Shown one piece after another: positions 10,536 to 19,019 of a stretch of 64,000 nucleotides of DNA (position 1 is the stretch's first letter; the number at the start of each line of letters is the position of its first letter). The stretch is from an uncultured Jannaschia sp. Its GTDB lineage: Bacteria; Pseudomonadota; Alphaproteobacteria; Rhodobacterales; Rhodobacteraceae. The position numbers were made by a program, and so were the translations under genes. A model generated the notes under the pieces. That model did no database searches. It was not told the origin of the DNA and worked only from the letters and a program-made list of their open reading frames with translations. The stretch lies in assembly GCF_947494025.1 (NCBI RefSeq), contig NZ_CANLTQ010000009.1:1-64000 (forward strand). Direction: 5' to 3'.

Positions 10536-11046
10536 CTAGCACGGCAAATCCGAGTCGACCGAGCCTTCACGAAGCACGCAGAGCGTATTGACCATCGCCA
10601 TCTGCTCGACGGTGGAACACTTCGCCTCCAGCAACCGCGGCGAAGCGAAAACCAGGGCCAGCGCCTTGGCACGTGAGACGGCGACGTTGATGCGGTTCAG
10701 CGACAGCAAGAACTCAAGCCCGCGCGGCAAGTCGTCACCTGAAGACGCGGTCATCGAAACGAGGCAGACCGCCGCCTCCTGTCCCTGAAACTTGTCGACT
10801 GTGCCGACGCGGATGGCGTTGGGCAGCACCGCGCGCAGCGCATTTACCTGCAGGTTGTAGGGGGCGACGACGACGATGTCCTCGGGCTGCATCGGCCGGG
10901 CCGTTCCCCTTCGGTCCGTATAGGTCCCTTTAAGCAGCCTCAGCGCAGCGTCGCGGATCACCTCGACCTCTTCCAGCGCCGTCTGCGCGTTCCCGATGTG
11001 CGCGACCGGGACAAGATGCGCGCCGGCTTCGGGTAAGCCGTTCAGG
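10536..11046 (-). pseudogene. Duplicated 3' fragment of a TM0106-type nuclease-helicase
   Basis: This frame repeats the last ~155 residues of the large nuclease-helicase gene at 27,744-31,034, with about ten substitutions. It includes helicase motifs V and VI: GTVDKFQGQEAAVCLVSMTA and LNRINVAVSRAKALALVF. The match begins abruptly at NGLPEAG, near 11,046, and ends just before the stop, where the tails differ. It has no promoter-proximal part, Walker motifs or nuclease domains and cannot work alone. It joins directly to a PIN-like fragment upstream, marking a recombination junction. Confidence 0.85.
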
Positions 11047-11342
11047 CATCTCCGTCCCCACGACCTCGACCGTATCTCGCAGCTGGGCAATCAGGCCAGT
11101 CATGTGTTGATGCGTCACAGCGTTGTCTTCCGGACGCTGTTCGGTCTTAACAATCCGCCCATCCTCGAAGGAGAGAGAAAAAGTTGGCTCGTCTCCTGCT
11201 CCCACGAACGTCTCGGCATGCGCACTCAGTTCGTTCATTAAGGAGCTAGGCAACAGGACGCATTGGAAAGCGCTCGCGACGACTTCGAGCAAACCGAGAT
11301 CCTCGAGCAGCAGCGCAGTGTAGCTATCGAGGACCAGAGGCC
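11047..11342 (-). pseudogene. PIN-like domain gene fragment
   Basis: About 100 open codons read as a plausible protein: RPLVLDSYTALLLEDLGLLE, then a segment with LPSSLMNELSAHAE, and a helical tail. The start resembles the first strand and acidic residue of PIN domains (VLD followed by a hydrophobic helix). It is cut at its 5' side by the IS66 half-element and at its 3' side by the nuclease-helicase fragment. It overlaps no better candidate on either strand. Function cannot be assigned beyond the PIN-like resemblance. Confidence 0.4.
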
Positions 11343-12756
11343 GCGTGGTCGCGCCCGCCGTCAGCACGGCCCGCTCGCTGGCTCGCTCCGCCGCCGTCCC
11401 GTCCGAGGCGTGGACCGTACGACCCCGGGCTGCGCCGCAAGGTCGCTCCGGCGCAGCGCAACCGTGGGAACCTGCCTGCGGACTTGCCGCGAACCGAGCA
11501 GATCGTCGAACCGAACAGCTTCGAATGCCCGTGTGGCTGCGGGCAGATGCACAGGATCGGCGAGGATCGGAGCGTCTCGACATCGTGCCCGCGCAACTGC
11601 GGGTGATCGCCAACATCCGCCCGAAATATGCGTGTCGCATCTGCACCGACGGCGTTACGCAGGGCGAGCCATCGTGCGCCATCGGTTCGAGAACGATGGC
11701 GAGCGCGCCTGCATCCCTCATCGAAGGCGGCCTGCCACCGAGGGAGCCATTGCCCATGTGCTGGTCAGCAAGTATGCCAACCATCTTCCATTGTATCGCC
11801 AGAGCCAGATCCTCGCCCGGTCGGGCGTCAATATCCACCGCAGCACGCTGGCGGACTGGGTCGGTGTCGCTGGCTTCCATCTGCGGCCCGTCGTTGACCG
11901 GCTGGCCGAACATCTGAAATCCTCCGGCAAACTCTTCATGGACGAGACCACGGCGCCAGTGCTGGACCCGGGGCGGGGAAGAACGAAAACGGGCTACCTG
12001 TGGGCCCTCGCGCGCGACGATCGCGGCTGGGGCGGTGATGATCCACCCGGGGTGGTCTTCTTCCACACGCCAGATCGCGGCGGGCAGAACGCCGAGAGGG
12101 TCTTGCGCGGCTTCGACAGCACGCTGCAACTCGATGGCTATACCGGCTACAACCGCCTTACGCGCCCCTCCCGGAAAAGCGGAGGTTCGATCCGCATGGC
12201 CCACTGCTGGGCGCATGCACGACGCAAGCTGAAGGAGGTCTTCGATCGCGACGGCTCCGAGATCGCCGCCGAGGGCCTGCGGCGCATCGCCGAGTTCTAC
12301 GCCGTAGAGACCGACATCCTGGGCATCGACCCGGGCCAGCGCCTGTCGGCACGAAAGGTGAGGACCGCACCTCTGGTCGCCGCCTTCGGCGAGTGGCTCC
12401 AGGAGCAGCGCCTGCGCGTCTCGGCCAAGTCCCGTCTGGGGGAAAAGCTCGCTTGTATCCACCGCCATTGGGACGGCCTTCAGACCTTCCTCCATGACGG
12501 CCGCGTTGAAATCGACTCCAACGGCGTCGAGAACCTCATCCGGCCGATCGCCTTGAACCGGAAGAATGTGCTCTTCGCGGGTCACGATGAGGGCGGCAAG
12601 GCATGGGGCCGCATCGCGTCGCTGATCGAAACGGCGAAGATCAACGGGGTCGAACCCTTCGCCTACCTCAAGGCGACCCTCGAGGCGATCGCCAACGGTC
12701 ACCCCCACTCCGCGATCGACGAACTCCTCCCCTGGAACTTCAAGCACACAAGCTGA
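11343..12756 (+). pseudogene. IS66 TnpC transposase, 5'-truncated and frameshifted
   Basis: Family sequence runs through three frames. The first has RNRGNLPADLPRTEQIVEP and the cysteine motif CPCGCGQMHRIG. The second (from ~11,575) has IVPAQLRVIANIRPKYACRI. The third, open from about 11,735 to the stop at 12,756, has the DDE domain with MDETTAPVLDPG, QLDGYTGYNRL, MAHCWAHARRKL and DSNGVENLIRPIALNRKN. Two frameshifts and the missing N-terminus make it inactive. Confidence 0.85.
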
Positions 12757-12762
12757 AACGCC

Positions 12763-12784
12763 GTGGGGCGCAGCCGCCGCTTAC
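12763..12784 (+). repeat. IS66 terminal inverted repeat (right half-element)
   Basis: The sequence ends CAGCCGCCGCTTAC, complementary to the GTAAGCGGCGGCT start of the terminal repeat at 1171-1194. It lies just past the stop of the transposase frame, where the right end of IS66 is expected. Confidence 0.6.
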
Positions 12785-12976
12785 ACTAAAGCACCGGCAG
12801 CGATGGCTTTGACATGTTTGGAAAGAGCCCTTTCAAGGTGGGGCTTCGTCGCGTCGGTGTCCTCCGAGGGCGCCGGACTCTTGGCGATTGCGGAGGGACG
12901 CCATTCCCTGCTCGACGACGCCGATGCGGTGGAGGTCCGCGACACCCTAATAGATTGGCTCGTCGTCCGGCTGTGA
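12785..12976 (+). pseudogene. Possible 3' fragment of a gene cut by IS66
   Basis: Directly after the IS66 end a frame stays open, with an ATG at 12,803, and ends with TGA at 12,974. The tail has an even, protein-like composition (HSLLDDADAVEVRDTLIDWL). It has no recognised domain. It may be the remnant of a gene whose 5' part was lost with the IS insertion, or chance. The rest of the gap up to 13,123 shows no gene. Confidence 0.3.
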
Positions 12977-13123
12977 TCGCTCGACCGCTGACGAGGGTAT
13001 TCGTCTCGAAAACTCGTTGCGTACTTACCGTGCGGAGTGGGGTCGTGATGTTGATAGCGCTACAACAGCCAGCTTTTGGCAGACCCCGTGCGGTTCAGAA
13101 GATTGCTTGCAGGCAGAAGTGAA

Positions 13124-13606
13124 TCAGAGGGGCAAGGGATGGATGATGGCGCGGGGCCGGCCGGCTTCCTCCCAGAGGTAGGCCAGTGTGACGGGCAGAC
13201 GGAAGCGCCGGGGGCCGGAGGCACCGGGGTTCAGCCAGAGTACGCCAGCAGTCTCGTCGATGCTGGGCTTGTGGGAATGCCCCGAGATCACGACGTCCCA
13301 CCTCTCGGCCTCTGGATCGGCCTGCAAGGCTTTGCGATCGTGGATCATGTGAATGCGCAAGCCTCCGACCGAAAGGCTTACCGTCTCCGGCAGGGCCTTG
13401 GCCCAGTCGCCGCGGTCGATATTGCCGCGGATCGCCGTCACCGGGGCAATGCGCGCCAGCGACTCGAGGTGGCCGGGATTGCCGATATCACCCGCATGAA
13501 GAATGCAGTCGACGCCTTCGAGAGCCTCCAGAGCCTCGGAGCGTAGCAGTCCGTGGGTGTCGGAGATAACGCCGATCCGTTCCTTGGGGGATGGCTGGCT
13601 GAACAT
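13124..13606 (-). CDS. YfcE/MJ0936-type metallophosphoesterase
   Basis: The 160-residue protein is a small calcineurin-like phosphoesterase. All metal-binding blocks are present in order: GVISDTHG, HAGDIG, RGNIDRGD (the GNH/D block) and SGHSHKP. The length is normal for the YfcE/MJ0936 group, which act as cytoplasmic phosphodiesterases on small substrates in vitro; the physiological substrate is not evident. The ATG at 13606 gives a short tail before the first beta strand. It stands alone between an IS66 remnant and a dead regulator gene. Confidence 0.9.
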   Translation of the reverse strand: MFSQPSPKERIGVISDTHGLLRSEALEALEGVDCILHAGDIGNPGHLESLARIAPVTAIRGNIDRGDWAKALPETVSLSVGGLRIHMIHDRKALQADPEAERWDVVISGHSHKPSIDETAGVLWLNPGASGPRRFRLPVTLAYLWEEAGRPRAIIHPLPL

Positions 13607-13990
13607 TTGAATGGGTGTAGATCCTGTTCCTGCAAAGAGGGTGCCGCAGCGTCATCGTGACAAGCGAAAGTCAAGCCTAGGCAGCTTTGTCCACGGTGAC
13701 CGTTATCACTTTGGTCATTTCTTGATACAATTCGCAGCGAAGGTCCGAACCGACCCGTCGTCCGCGGATACTGCGAGGTGGCTGGACGACCGCATCGTTC
13801 GGAGGAGGGCTTCGTCAGGCATTGCAGGTCCTTCATCAGGGCGCTGGAGGCGAATTGTGATGCGTCCGCCTGAACGTTTCGCCAGCCCGTTGCGCATGGA
13901 TCGGGTCCAATCCGATCCACGCGCCGCACGCCACCCCCCTCTGTCAGGAGAGTTGTCGCCCGCTCTTGCACTGAAAGTGCCGACCTTCGC
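13607..13990. other. Gap without a convincing gene
   Basis: Open frames here have no recognisable protein composition. It must hold the promoter of the metallophosphoesterase gene (minus strand) and the lost 5' end of the GntR-type gene. No repeat or RNA gene was seen. Confidence 0.4.
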
Positions 13991-14980
13991 GCCAAGACAA
14001 GGCCTGCCGCGCGGCACGCCTACACGCGCATCGCCGATGTCCTGCGAAATGGGATCGCGACTGGCGCTCTTGAGGAGGGTCGCGTGCTTCTCGAGGGACC
14101 GCTCGCGGAAATCTTCGGCGCTAGCCGCAGCCCGGTGCGGCAAGCCCTTCGACTGCTTGAGCGCGAGGGACTGCTCCATGCCTTCGATGGCCGTGGCCTG
14201 CTCGTCGGGCGCGCGCGGGATCCGGTTCGGATCCCGGTTACACGGGGAATGTTCCCGTCGTTGACCGACCACGCGGAGATAACCGGTCCCCGCATGCCGG
14301 CCTAGCAGGAATTCTGGTACGCGTTCGAGCGCGAGATCATTTTGCGATCCCTCTACGGGACCGGTGTGCTAAACGAGCTTGCCCTGTCCCGGCATTTCGA
14401 CGTTGGACGCACCGTTGCCCGCGATCTCCTCCTGCACGCGCAGGAAGTTGGCATCGTATCGCGAGACCGACGGTCGCGTTGGTCCGTCGTCGCGTTCGAC
14501 GACGACCGGTTTGACGACCTCTACCACTTGAGGTTGATGCTGGAGCCGGCGGCATTGCGGATGGCGGCGGACCGCATCCCGCGGGCAGGTATTGCCGAAA
14601 TGATCGATCGCTGCGGGAGGCTGCTCGCCGGGGACGAGGACGACGCGCGCCTCGCGATGGACCGGCTCGAATACGACCTCCACGTCGACTGCATTGGCCA
14701 TGCCCGGAACGTCGAGCTGCCGCGCGCTTTGAAGATTTCGAACTGCATGCTCTATGCGGGAAAGCATATCCAAGCGGCGGTCGGCCGGGAGGGTGATCCG
14801 GTCCCTTCCATGGTGCGGGAGCATCGCGACATCCTCGTGGCTCTTGCCGTCGGGGCAATCGAAGATGCCGCCTCCGCATTAGTCCACCATCTTGAGATGT
14901 CACGTGGACGGTCTGAAATCAGGCTCCGCAAGTTTCTTGAGAGCAATCCTTGCTACGAAGTTGATTACGTTTCGGCTTAA
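13991..14980 (+). pseudogene. GntR/FCD-family regulator interrupted by an in-frame TAG
   Basis: Two pieces lie in the same frame, separated only by a TAG at 14,303-14,305. The first has a GntR winged helix: AYTRIADVLRNGIATGALEE and SRSPVRQALRLLEREGLL. The second begins with another helix-turn-helix-like segment (LALSRHFDVGRTVARDLLLH) and ends in an FCD ligand-binding domain (RLMLEPAALRMAADRIP, HLEMSRGRSE). FCD regulators usually control carbon catabolism genes. The layout with two DNA-binding segments is known in part of the family. No good start codon is visible upstream in frame, so the 5' end may also be damaged. It is most likely nonfunctional. Confidence 0.7.
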
Positions 14981-15319
14981 TGTGTGTCCGAGGCTTTGCT
15001 TGCCGGAAGCTCGTCGATGACACCCATCGAGAGTCCACCAACGTAACCGGGCGGAATATCCACGTCTGCCCTGAGCCGCTACCACACCGTTGATAGAGTG
15101 CCCCCCGTGTCACGGACAGGTTGGAAATACTTGTTCGGAGATATGCGGCCTGGGCGTACGGTCCGGAGCGAGCCGGCGTTTTGGACGGTCCTATGCTTTG
15201 TGACCCGCTGAAAGGCGCCTGATGGCGCCGCCGCGCTAATCGTCCTCTGATTTGGTATTCGTTGAGGGGGCGCTGCGGCAGCTTGTCCGTCACCAGACTG
15301 TCGTTGCTGGATCAGGTGG
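14981..15319. other. Gap without a convincing gene
   Basis: The stretch between the broken regulator and the IS3-family element has no frame with protein-like composition and no RNA gene that I recognise. Confidence 0.4.
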
Positions 15320-15369
15320 TGGTCTGCCCCCAGAAAAGTGGTCCTCCCTGAAGTAGGCTTTCAAGCCAG

Positions 15370-15684
15370 ATGGAGGACGAAGGAATGGGACAGAAGAAAC
15401 ACCAGCCGGAGGAGATCGTCGCGAAGCTTCGGCAGGTCGACGTGTTGGTATCGCAGGGCCGATCGGTGGCCGAGGCGGTGCGGTCGATCGGGGTGACGCA
15501 GTTCACCTATTACCGCTGGCGCAAAGAGTTCGGTGGGCTGAAGATCGACCCGGTGAAGCGCCTCAAGGAGCTTGAGAAAGAGAACGAGCGGCTACGGAAG
15601 GCGGTGTCCGATATCACGCTCGAGAAGCTGATCCTCCGGGAGGCCGCCTCGGGAACCGAAGGTCTGCGTCAGCAAAACTTCTGA
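15370..15684 (+). CDS. IS3-family transposase OrfA
   Basis: The 104-residue protein has the IS3 helix-turn-helix (EEIVAKLRQVDVLVSQG, SIGVTQFTYYRWRKEFGGL) followed by a leucine-zipper-like helix (LKELEKENERLRKAVSDITL). OrfA normally joins OrfB by a -1 ribosomal frameshift near its end. It is intact, starting at an ATG after the left terminal repeat. On its own it can only bind the ends or repress. Confidence 0.85.
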   Translation: MEDEGMGQKKHQPEEIVAKLRQVDVLVSQGRSVAEAVRSIGVTQFTYYRWRKEFGGLKIDPVKRLKELEKENERLRKAVSDITLEKLILREAASGTEGLRQQNF

Positions 15685-16534
15685 GCCCCGCCCGTCGCCG
15701 AGCCTGTGTCGATCATGTCAGGCAAAAGTTCTCCGTTTCGGAGTCTGTCGCGTACTTGGACAGCATCGCTCTACCCAGCGGAAGATGCCGCGGGGCCGTC
15801 CCGACGATGATGCTCTGACGGTGGACATCATCGCGCTCGCAGCCCAATACGGGCGCTACGGCTACCGCCGGATCGCGGCTCTTCTTCGGGATGCGGGCTG
15901 GGCCGTGAATGTGAAGCGTGTCGAGCAGATATGGCGGCGGGAGGGGCTGAAGGTGCCCTCGAGACAACCCAAGAAGGGCCGGCTCTGGCTGAACGACGGA
16001 TCGTGCATCCGTCTGCGGCCGGAGCGGCCGAACCACGTTTGGTCCTACGACTTCGTCGAGAGCCGGACGCACGACGGGAGGAAGTTCCGAATGCTCAACG
16101 TCGTCGACGAATTCACCCGAGAGTGCCTGGCGATCAGGATCGACAGGAAGCTCAATTCGACCGCGGTGGTCGATGCCCTGACGGACCTGTTCATCCTGCG
16201 CGGCGTGCCCGGCCACGTTCGCTCAGATAACGGGCGAGAGTTCATCGCCAAGGCGGTGCGGGATTGAATCGACGCCGTGGGCGCGAAGACGGCGTTCATC
16301 GAACCGGGGAGTCCTTGGGAGAACGGGTATTGCGAGAGCTTCAACTCGAAGCTCCGTGACGAGCTGTTGAACGGCGAGATCTTCTACTCGCTGGCCGAGG
16401 CCCGCGTGGTGATCGAGGTGTGGAAGGTTCACTACAATACAGCGCGGCCTCACTCATCGCTGGGCTATCGACCACCAGCTCCCGAGGCCATTCACTGGCC
16501 GTCCTGTGACGGCGGATCATCCCCACCTCAATAA
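15683..16534 (+). pseudogene. IS3-family transposase OrfB, frameshift and nonsense
   Basis: The frame after a -1 shift starts with LSPARRRACVDHVRQK, then another shift near 15,755 leads into the frame starting MPRGRPDDDALT. The integrase core follows with WSYDFVESRTHDGRKF and HVRSDNGREF (the two aspartates of DDE). A TGA at 16,265-16,267 replaces an expected Trp codon just before AVGAKTAFIEPGSPWENGY, so the glutamate part is cut off. The frameshift and the stop both disable it. Confidence 0.85.
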
Positions 16535-16652
16535 ACGATCTTGGCGCCGAGACCCGTCATGCACTAAGACTGAAACCGGACCGCTCGATAGGGGCAGGCC
16601 AGGAGGCCAACGGCGCTGGGATCGACGCTTGCAAAGGCATAACGTAGATCCC

Positions 16653-19019
16653 TCAGGCGTTGTAGCTATTTATCAACAAGCCCGAATTACCGCCTTCGCC
16701 GCGAACATAACGAAGTAGATCCTCCATGATCGGCACGTATCTCTCGCGTTTCCTTTTGAAAGCTTTGCTCGGAAGAGACCTGTCGATAAAGTCACAGCGG
16801 ACCGCATCGAAGGCACCCAAAAGCTTGTTGCCTAGTGGATCATGATCGACGAGCAGGGCGTGAGGCTCAATTCGTCGATAACGGAATATCCCGGCAGCCA
16901 ATAGATTAGTGTAATAAAATCTCGTATATTCTGTTCCCACCTCTCTTTGTATTTCGACAACGATACGCTGCCCGATGCAATCAATATCTTTTCGCGATAG
17001 AAGTTGCGGAGCAGTCTCGGATCGGGAGATAAGAAGGGCGAGGCACGCAATCTCGCGATTCCACTTCCAAGGTGTAGGATTGCTATCGAGGATTGCACGC
17101 AAGATCCGTTGCTCTATTTCCGGCCGTATCGCTGTTCGGGCCAAGCCTTGATAAAGCAATGTCCAGTTTGCCGCTGTCTGAGCGAATGGATGAGTGCCTA
17201 TTTGCCCCGCATGGTTCTCGATGCAGTCCAGAAGCCATTCGGAGACTACCGACGGGCAGCGTCGGAACTGCCAAGTCAGGAACTGAAGTGCCGCGTTATT
17301 GGACTCAGCGTGCATCGGTCCGTCTTCGAGACGCTGTCGGGTCACGGCGAGGGCCCTCGCGACTACCCGATCTAGATCCCATGCCGCCAAGTTGGGCAAA
17401 CCGATTGGCAACAAACCGTCACTGGAAACGCAGTAGTTGCCATGAGGCCGCGCCATCGCCTTCTGGGCTAACGTCTCCCAGTTGGGCGAACTGCTCTCCT
17501 GCGCCTCTGCCAGTAGGTTAATCATGCCGGGGCCCCTGTTCGACGCCTCCCATGGCTCCAACCCGCAGCTCAACACGAGCCGGTCGGGAATCGCGGGAGG
17601 CGGCGTAGCGAGGGAAGCGATGATGTCGTCCCAGTCGCGTGGGTCATCGTCAGCGTTGTCCCAATCCACTTGAAAACTTCGCGACATCGCAGAGGCATCC
17701 AAGACAATCTTTGCCCGACCCGCGGCAGGCTTCTGTTCGACCCAGACTGAAACAGGGATGTCGCACGTCGGGGCCATGTCCAAGGTGACGGTGGCCTTGC
17801 GCGGATGGGCCTCGGCGTCCTTGCGCAGGTAGATTGAGACGTCAACGACGCCCTTCGGGATCGCGAGCTTAGCTGGCTGCGGGCTGCGATAGATGCGCCC
17901 TGCCTCCAGTGTCTCGGTCTCGTCGATCAAGTCGTAATTCGTGGCTCCGGTCTTCCCGAAGACGATGGTCGAGATGCGGGGTAGGAAGTCATAATATACC
18001 GGATCGCCATTCGCCATGCGCTGCGCCGCGACCAGAGCGCCTCGTGCCACGGCATCGGGCAGGAGTGTCGTGTCGATGTTGAGGCCCCGGGTACGGGCAA
18101 GCGCTCTGACTTCCGCACATACACGGCCTTCGGTAACGGTTTCGAAGAATACCTCTGCGCAATCCGACAGGTCGACGACCCTTTCTGTCGGATTCAGAGC
18201 CGACGCCGGCAGCACGGGGGCGTCGATCACCTCCCAGCCCCCCTTGTCGAGCCGAACGATCTCTGGCTCATGCTGCATCCCGAACGCAACGCGGCCGATG
18301 GTGCGAGTCTGAGTCCGGTGCGCCGTTCGGGCTGAATAGCCATCCGCGCCAATTGCCGCCTGGCGCGCCAGCGTAACCAGTCCCCGCAATCCCGCGCTAC
18401 CTTCCAAGATCGTCGCGAGGGCCTTGCGTTCCGGCGTCAGGATGCCGCCTCGAGAACCAGCGGACCGGATACGCAATTTCTGGATCGACAGCCCTGACGA
18501 GACGTGGGAGACTATCCCGATAATGCATTCGTCTTGGATCAGACCAGCATCTATCGCATGGAGCGCCGCAAGGACCGTGCGCCAGACGAGTGTAGGCGTT
18601 CCGCACCGGGCTCTTGCCATCCCGTTCAGCAGCCGTTCCTGCATCGCCTCGATGGTGTCCGGGCTGTCCTCAATAGCCAGAACTGTATGATTGGCGCGCC
18701 TGGCGAAATCGGCGAAAGCGGCGGCAAGATGCGCTGTTTCTCCTCCGCGCCCCTCCAGTAAGTCCCGTACCGAGCGCCGTCGGGACACGTCACCGATCTG
18801 GCCCCAGCCGCCGCCCTTTCCGTGGGGCGCGAGATCGGCGGGCTGCCCACCGATCCAGAGCGCGGTCCTGCCCTCTCCGATCTGCACGACCGACGTCAGC
18901 GGTCCTGCCGACCCCACATGTATTCGGTCGATCACCGCATCCTCACCCGGTATCGTCGTCCAATTGCGCGCGACGTGATCGCGCCAGCCATTGACGTCCA
19001 GCCCCGCCGCTTTCTTCAT
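16653..19019 (-). CDS. Hsp70-like protein of a putative defence operon
   Basis: The 788-residue protein is the last gene of a five-gene operon. I place it with distant Hsp70-like proteins: the N-terminal ~300 residues have glycine-rich beta segments like an actin-fold ATPase, followed by a block (DAVARGALVAAQRMANGDP, YYDFLPRISTIVFGKTG) and a beta region (PAKLAIPKGVVDVSIYLRK) that resembles the end of the ATPase domain and the substrate-binding sandwich. The last ~300 residues are helical. I see no signal peptide or membrane helix. It overlaps the DUF2357 gene by 4 bases. In defence operons such proteins may act as ATP-driven sensors or scaffolds; that is inference. The family call rests on pattern only. 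Confidence 0.5.
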   Translation of the reverse strand: MKKAAGLDVNGWRDHVARNWTTIPGEDAVIDRIHVGSAGPLTSVVQIGEGRTALWIGGQPADLAPHGKGGGWGQIGDVSRRRSVRDLLEGRGGETAHLAAAFADFARRANHTVLAIEDSPDTIEAMQERLLNGMARARCGTPTLVWRTVLAALHAIDAGLIQDECIIGIVSHVSSGLSIQKLRIRSAGSRGGILTPERKALATILEGSAGLRGLVTLARQAAIGADGYSARTAHRTQTRTIGRVAFGMQHEPEIVRLDKGGWEVIDAPVLPASALNPTERVVDLSDCAEVFFETVTEGRVCAEVRALARTRGLNIDTTLLPDAVARGALVAAQRMANGDPVYYDFLPRISTIVFGKTGATNYDLIDETETLEAGRIYRSPQPAKLAIPKGVVDVSIYLRKDAEAHPRKATVTLDMAPTCDIPVSVWVEQKPAAGRAKIVLDASAMSRSFQVDWDNADDDPRDWDDIIASLATPPPAIPDRLVLSCGLEPWEASNRGPGMINLLAEAQESSSPNWETLAQKAMARPHGNYCVSSDGLLPIGLPNLAAWDLDRVVARALAVTRQRLEDGPMHAESNNAALQFLTWQFRRCPSVVSEWLLDCIENHAGQIGTHPFAQTAANWTLLYQGLARTAIRPEIEQRILRAILDSNPTPWKWNREIACLALLISRSETAPQLLSRKDIDCIGQRIVVEIQREVGTEYTRFYYTNLLAAGIFRYRRIEPHALLVDHDPLGNKLLGAFDAVRCDFIDRSLPSKAFKRKRERYVPIMEDLLRYVRGEGGNSGLLINSYNA

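Larger units (their letters stand above)
11343..12784 (+). mobile_element. IS66-family element, right half (tnpC remainder)
   Basis: This stretch carries the zinc-binding and catalytic parts of IS66 TnpC and ends in a terminal repeat at 12,763-12,784. tnpA, tnpB and the tnpC start are missing on its 5' side; they are present in opposite orientation at 66-1194. The 5' boundary abuts the PIN-like fragment. Confidence 0.75.
15320..16601 (+). mobile_element. IS3-family element (IS407-like), decayed
   Basis: The element is about 1.28 kb with orfA and orfB. The left end reads TGGTCTGCCCCCAGAAAAGT; the right end, at 16,578-16,601, reads GGACCGCTCGATAGGGGCAG followed by GCCA. The outer and inner blocks of the two ends pair, the middle has drifted. 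The 4-bp flanks (gtgg and ggag) are not a target duplication. orfB is broken, so the element cannot move itself. Confidence 0.8.

Noticed and set aside
10930-12747. Long minus-strand frame across the IS66 right half
   Set aside because: Most of it is antisense to the IS66 transposase and has arginine/proline-rich shadow composition; only the part at 11,047-11,342 looks like protein.
66-12784. Composite transposon bounded by two IS66 copies
   Set aside because: Both IS66 parts are incomplete, lack matching target duplications and have no complete transposase between them.
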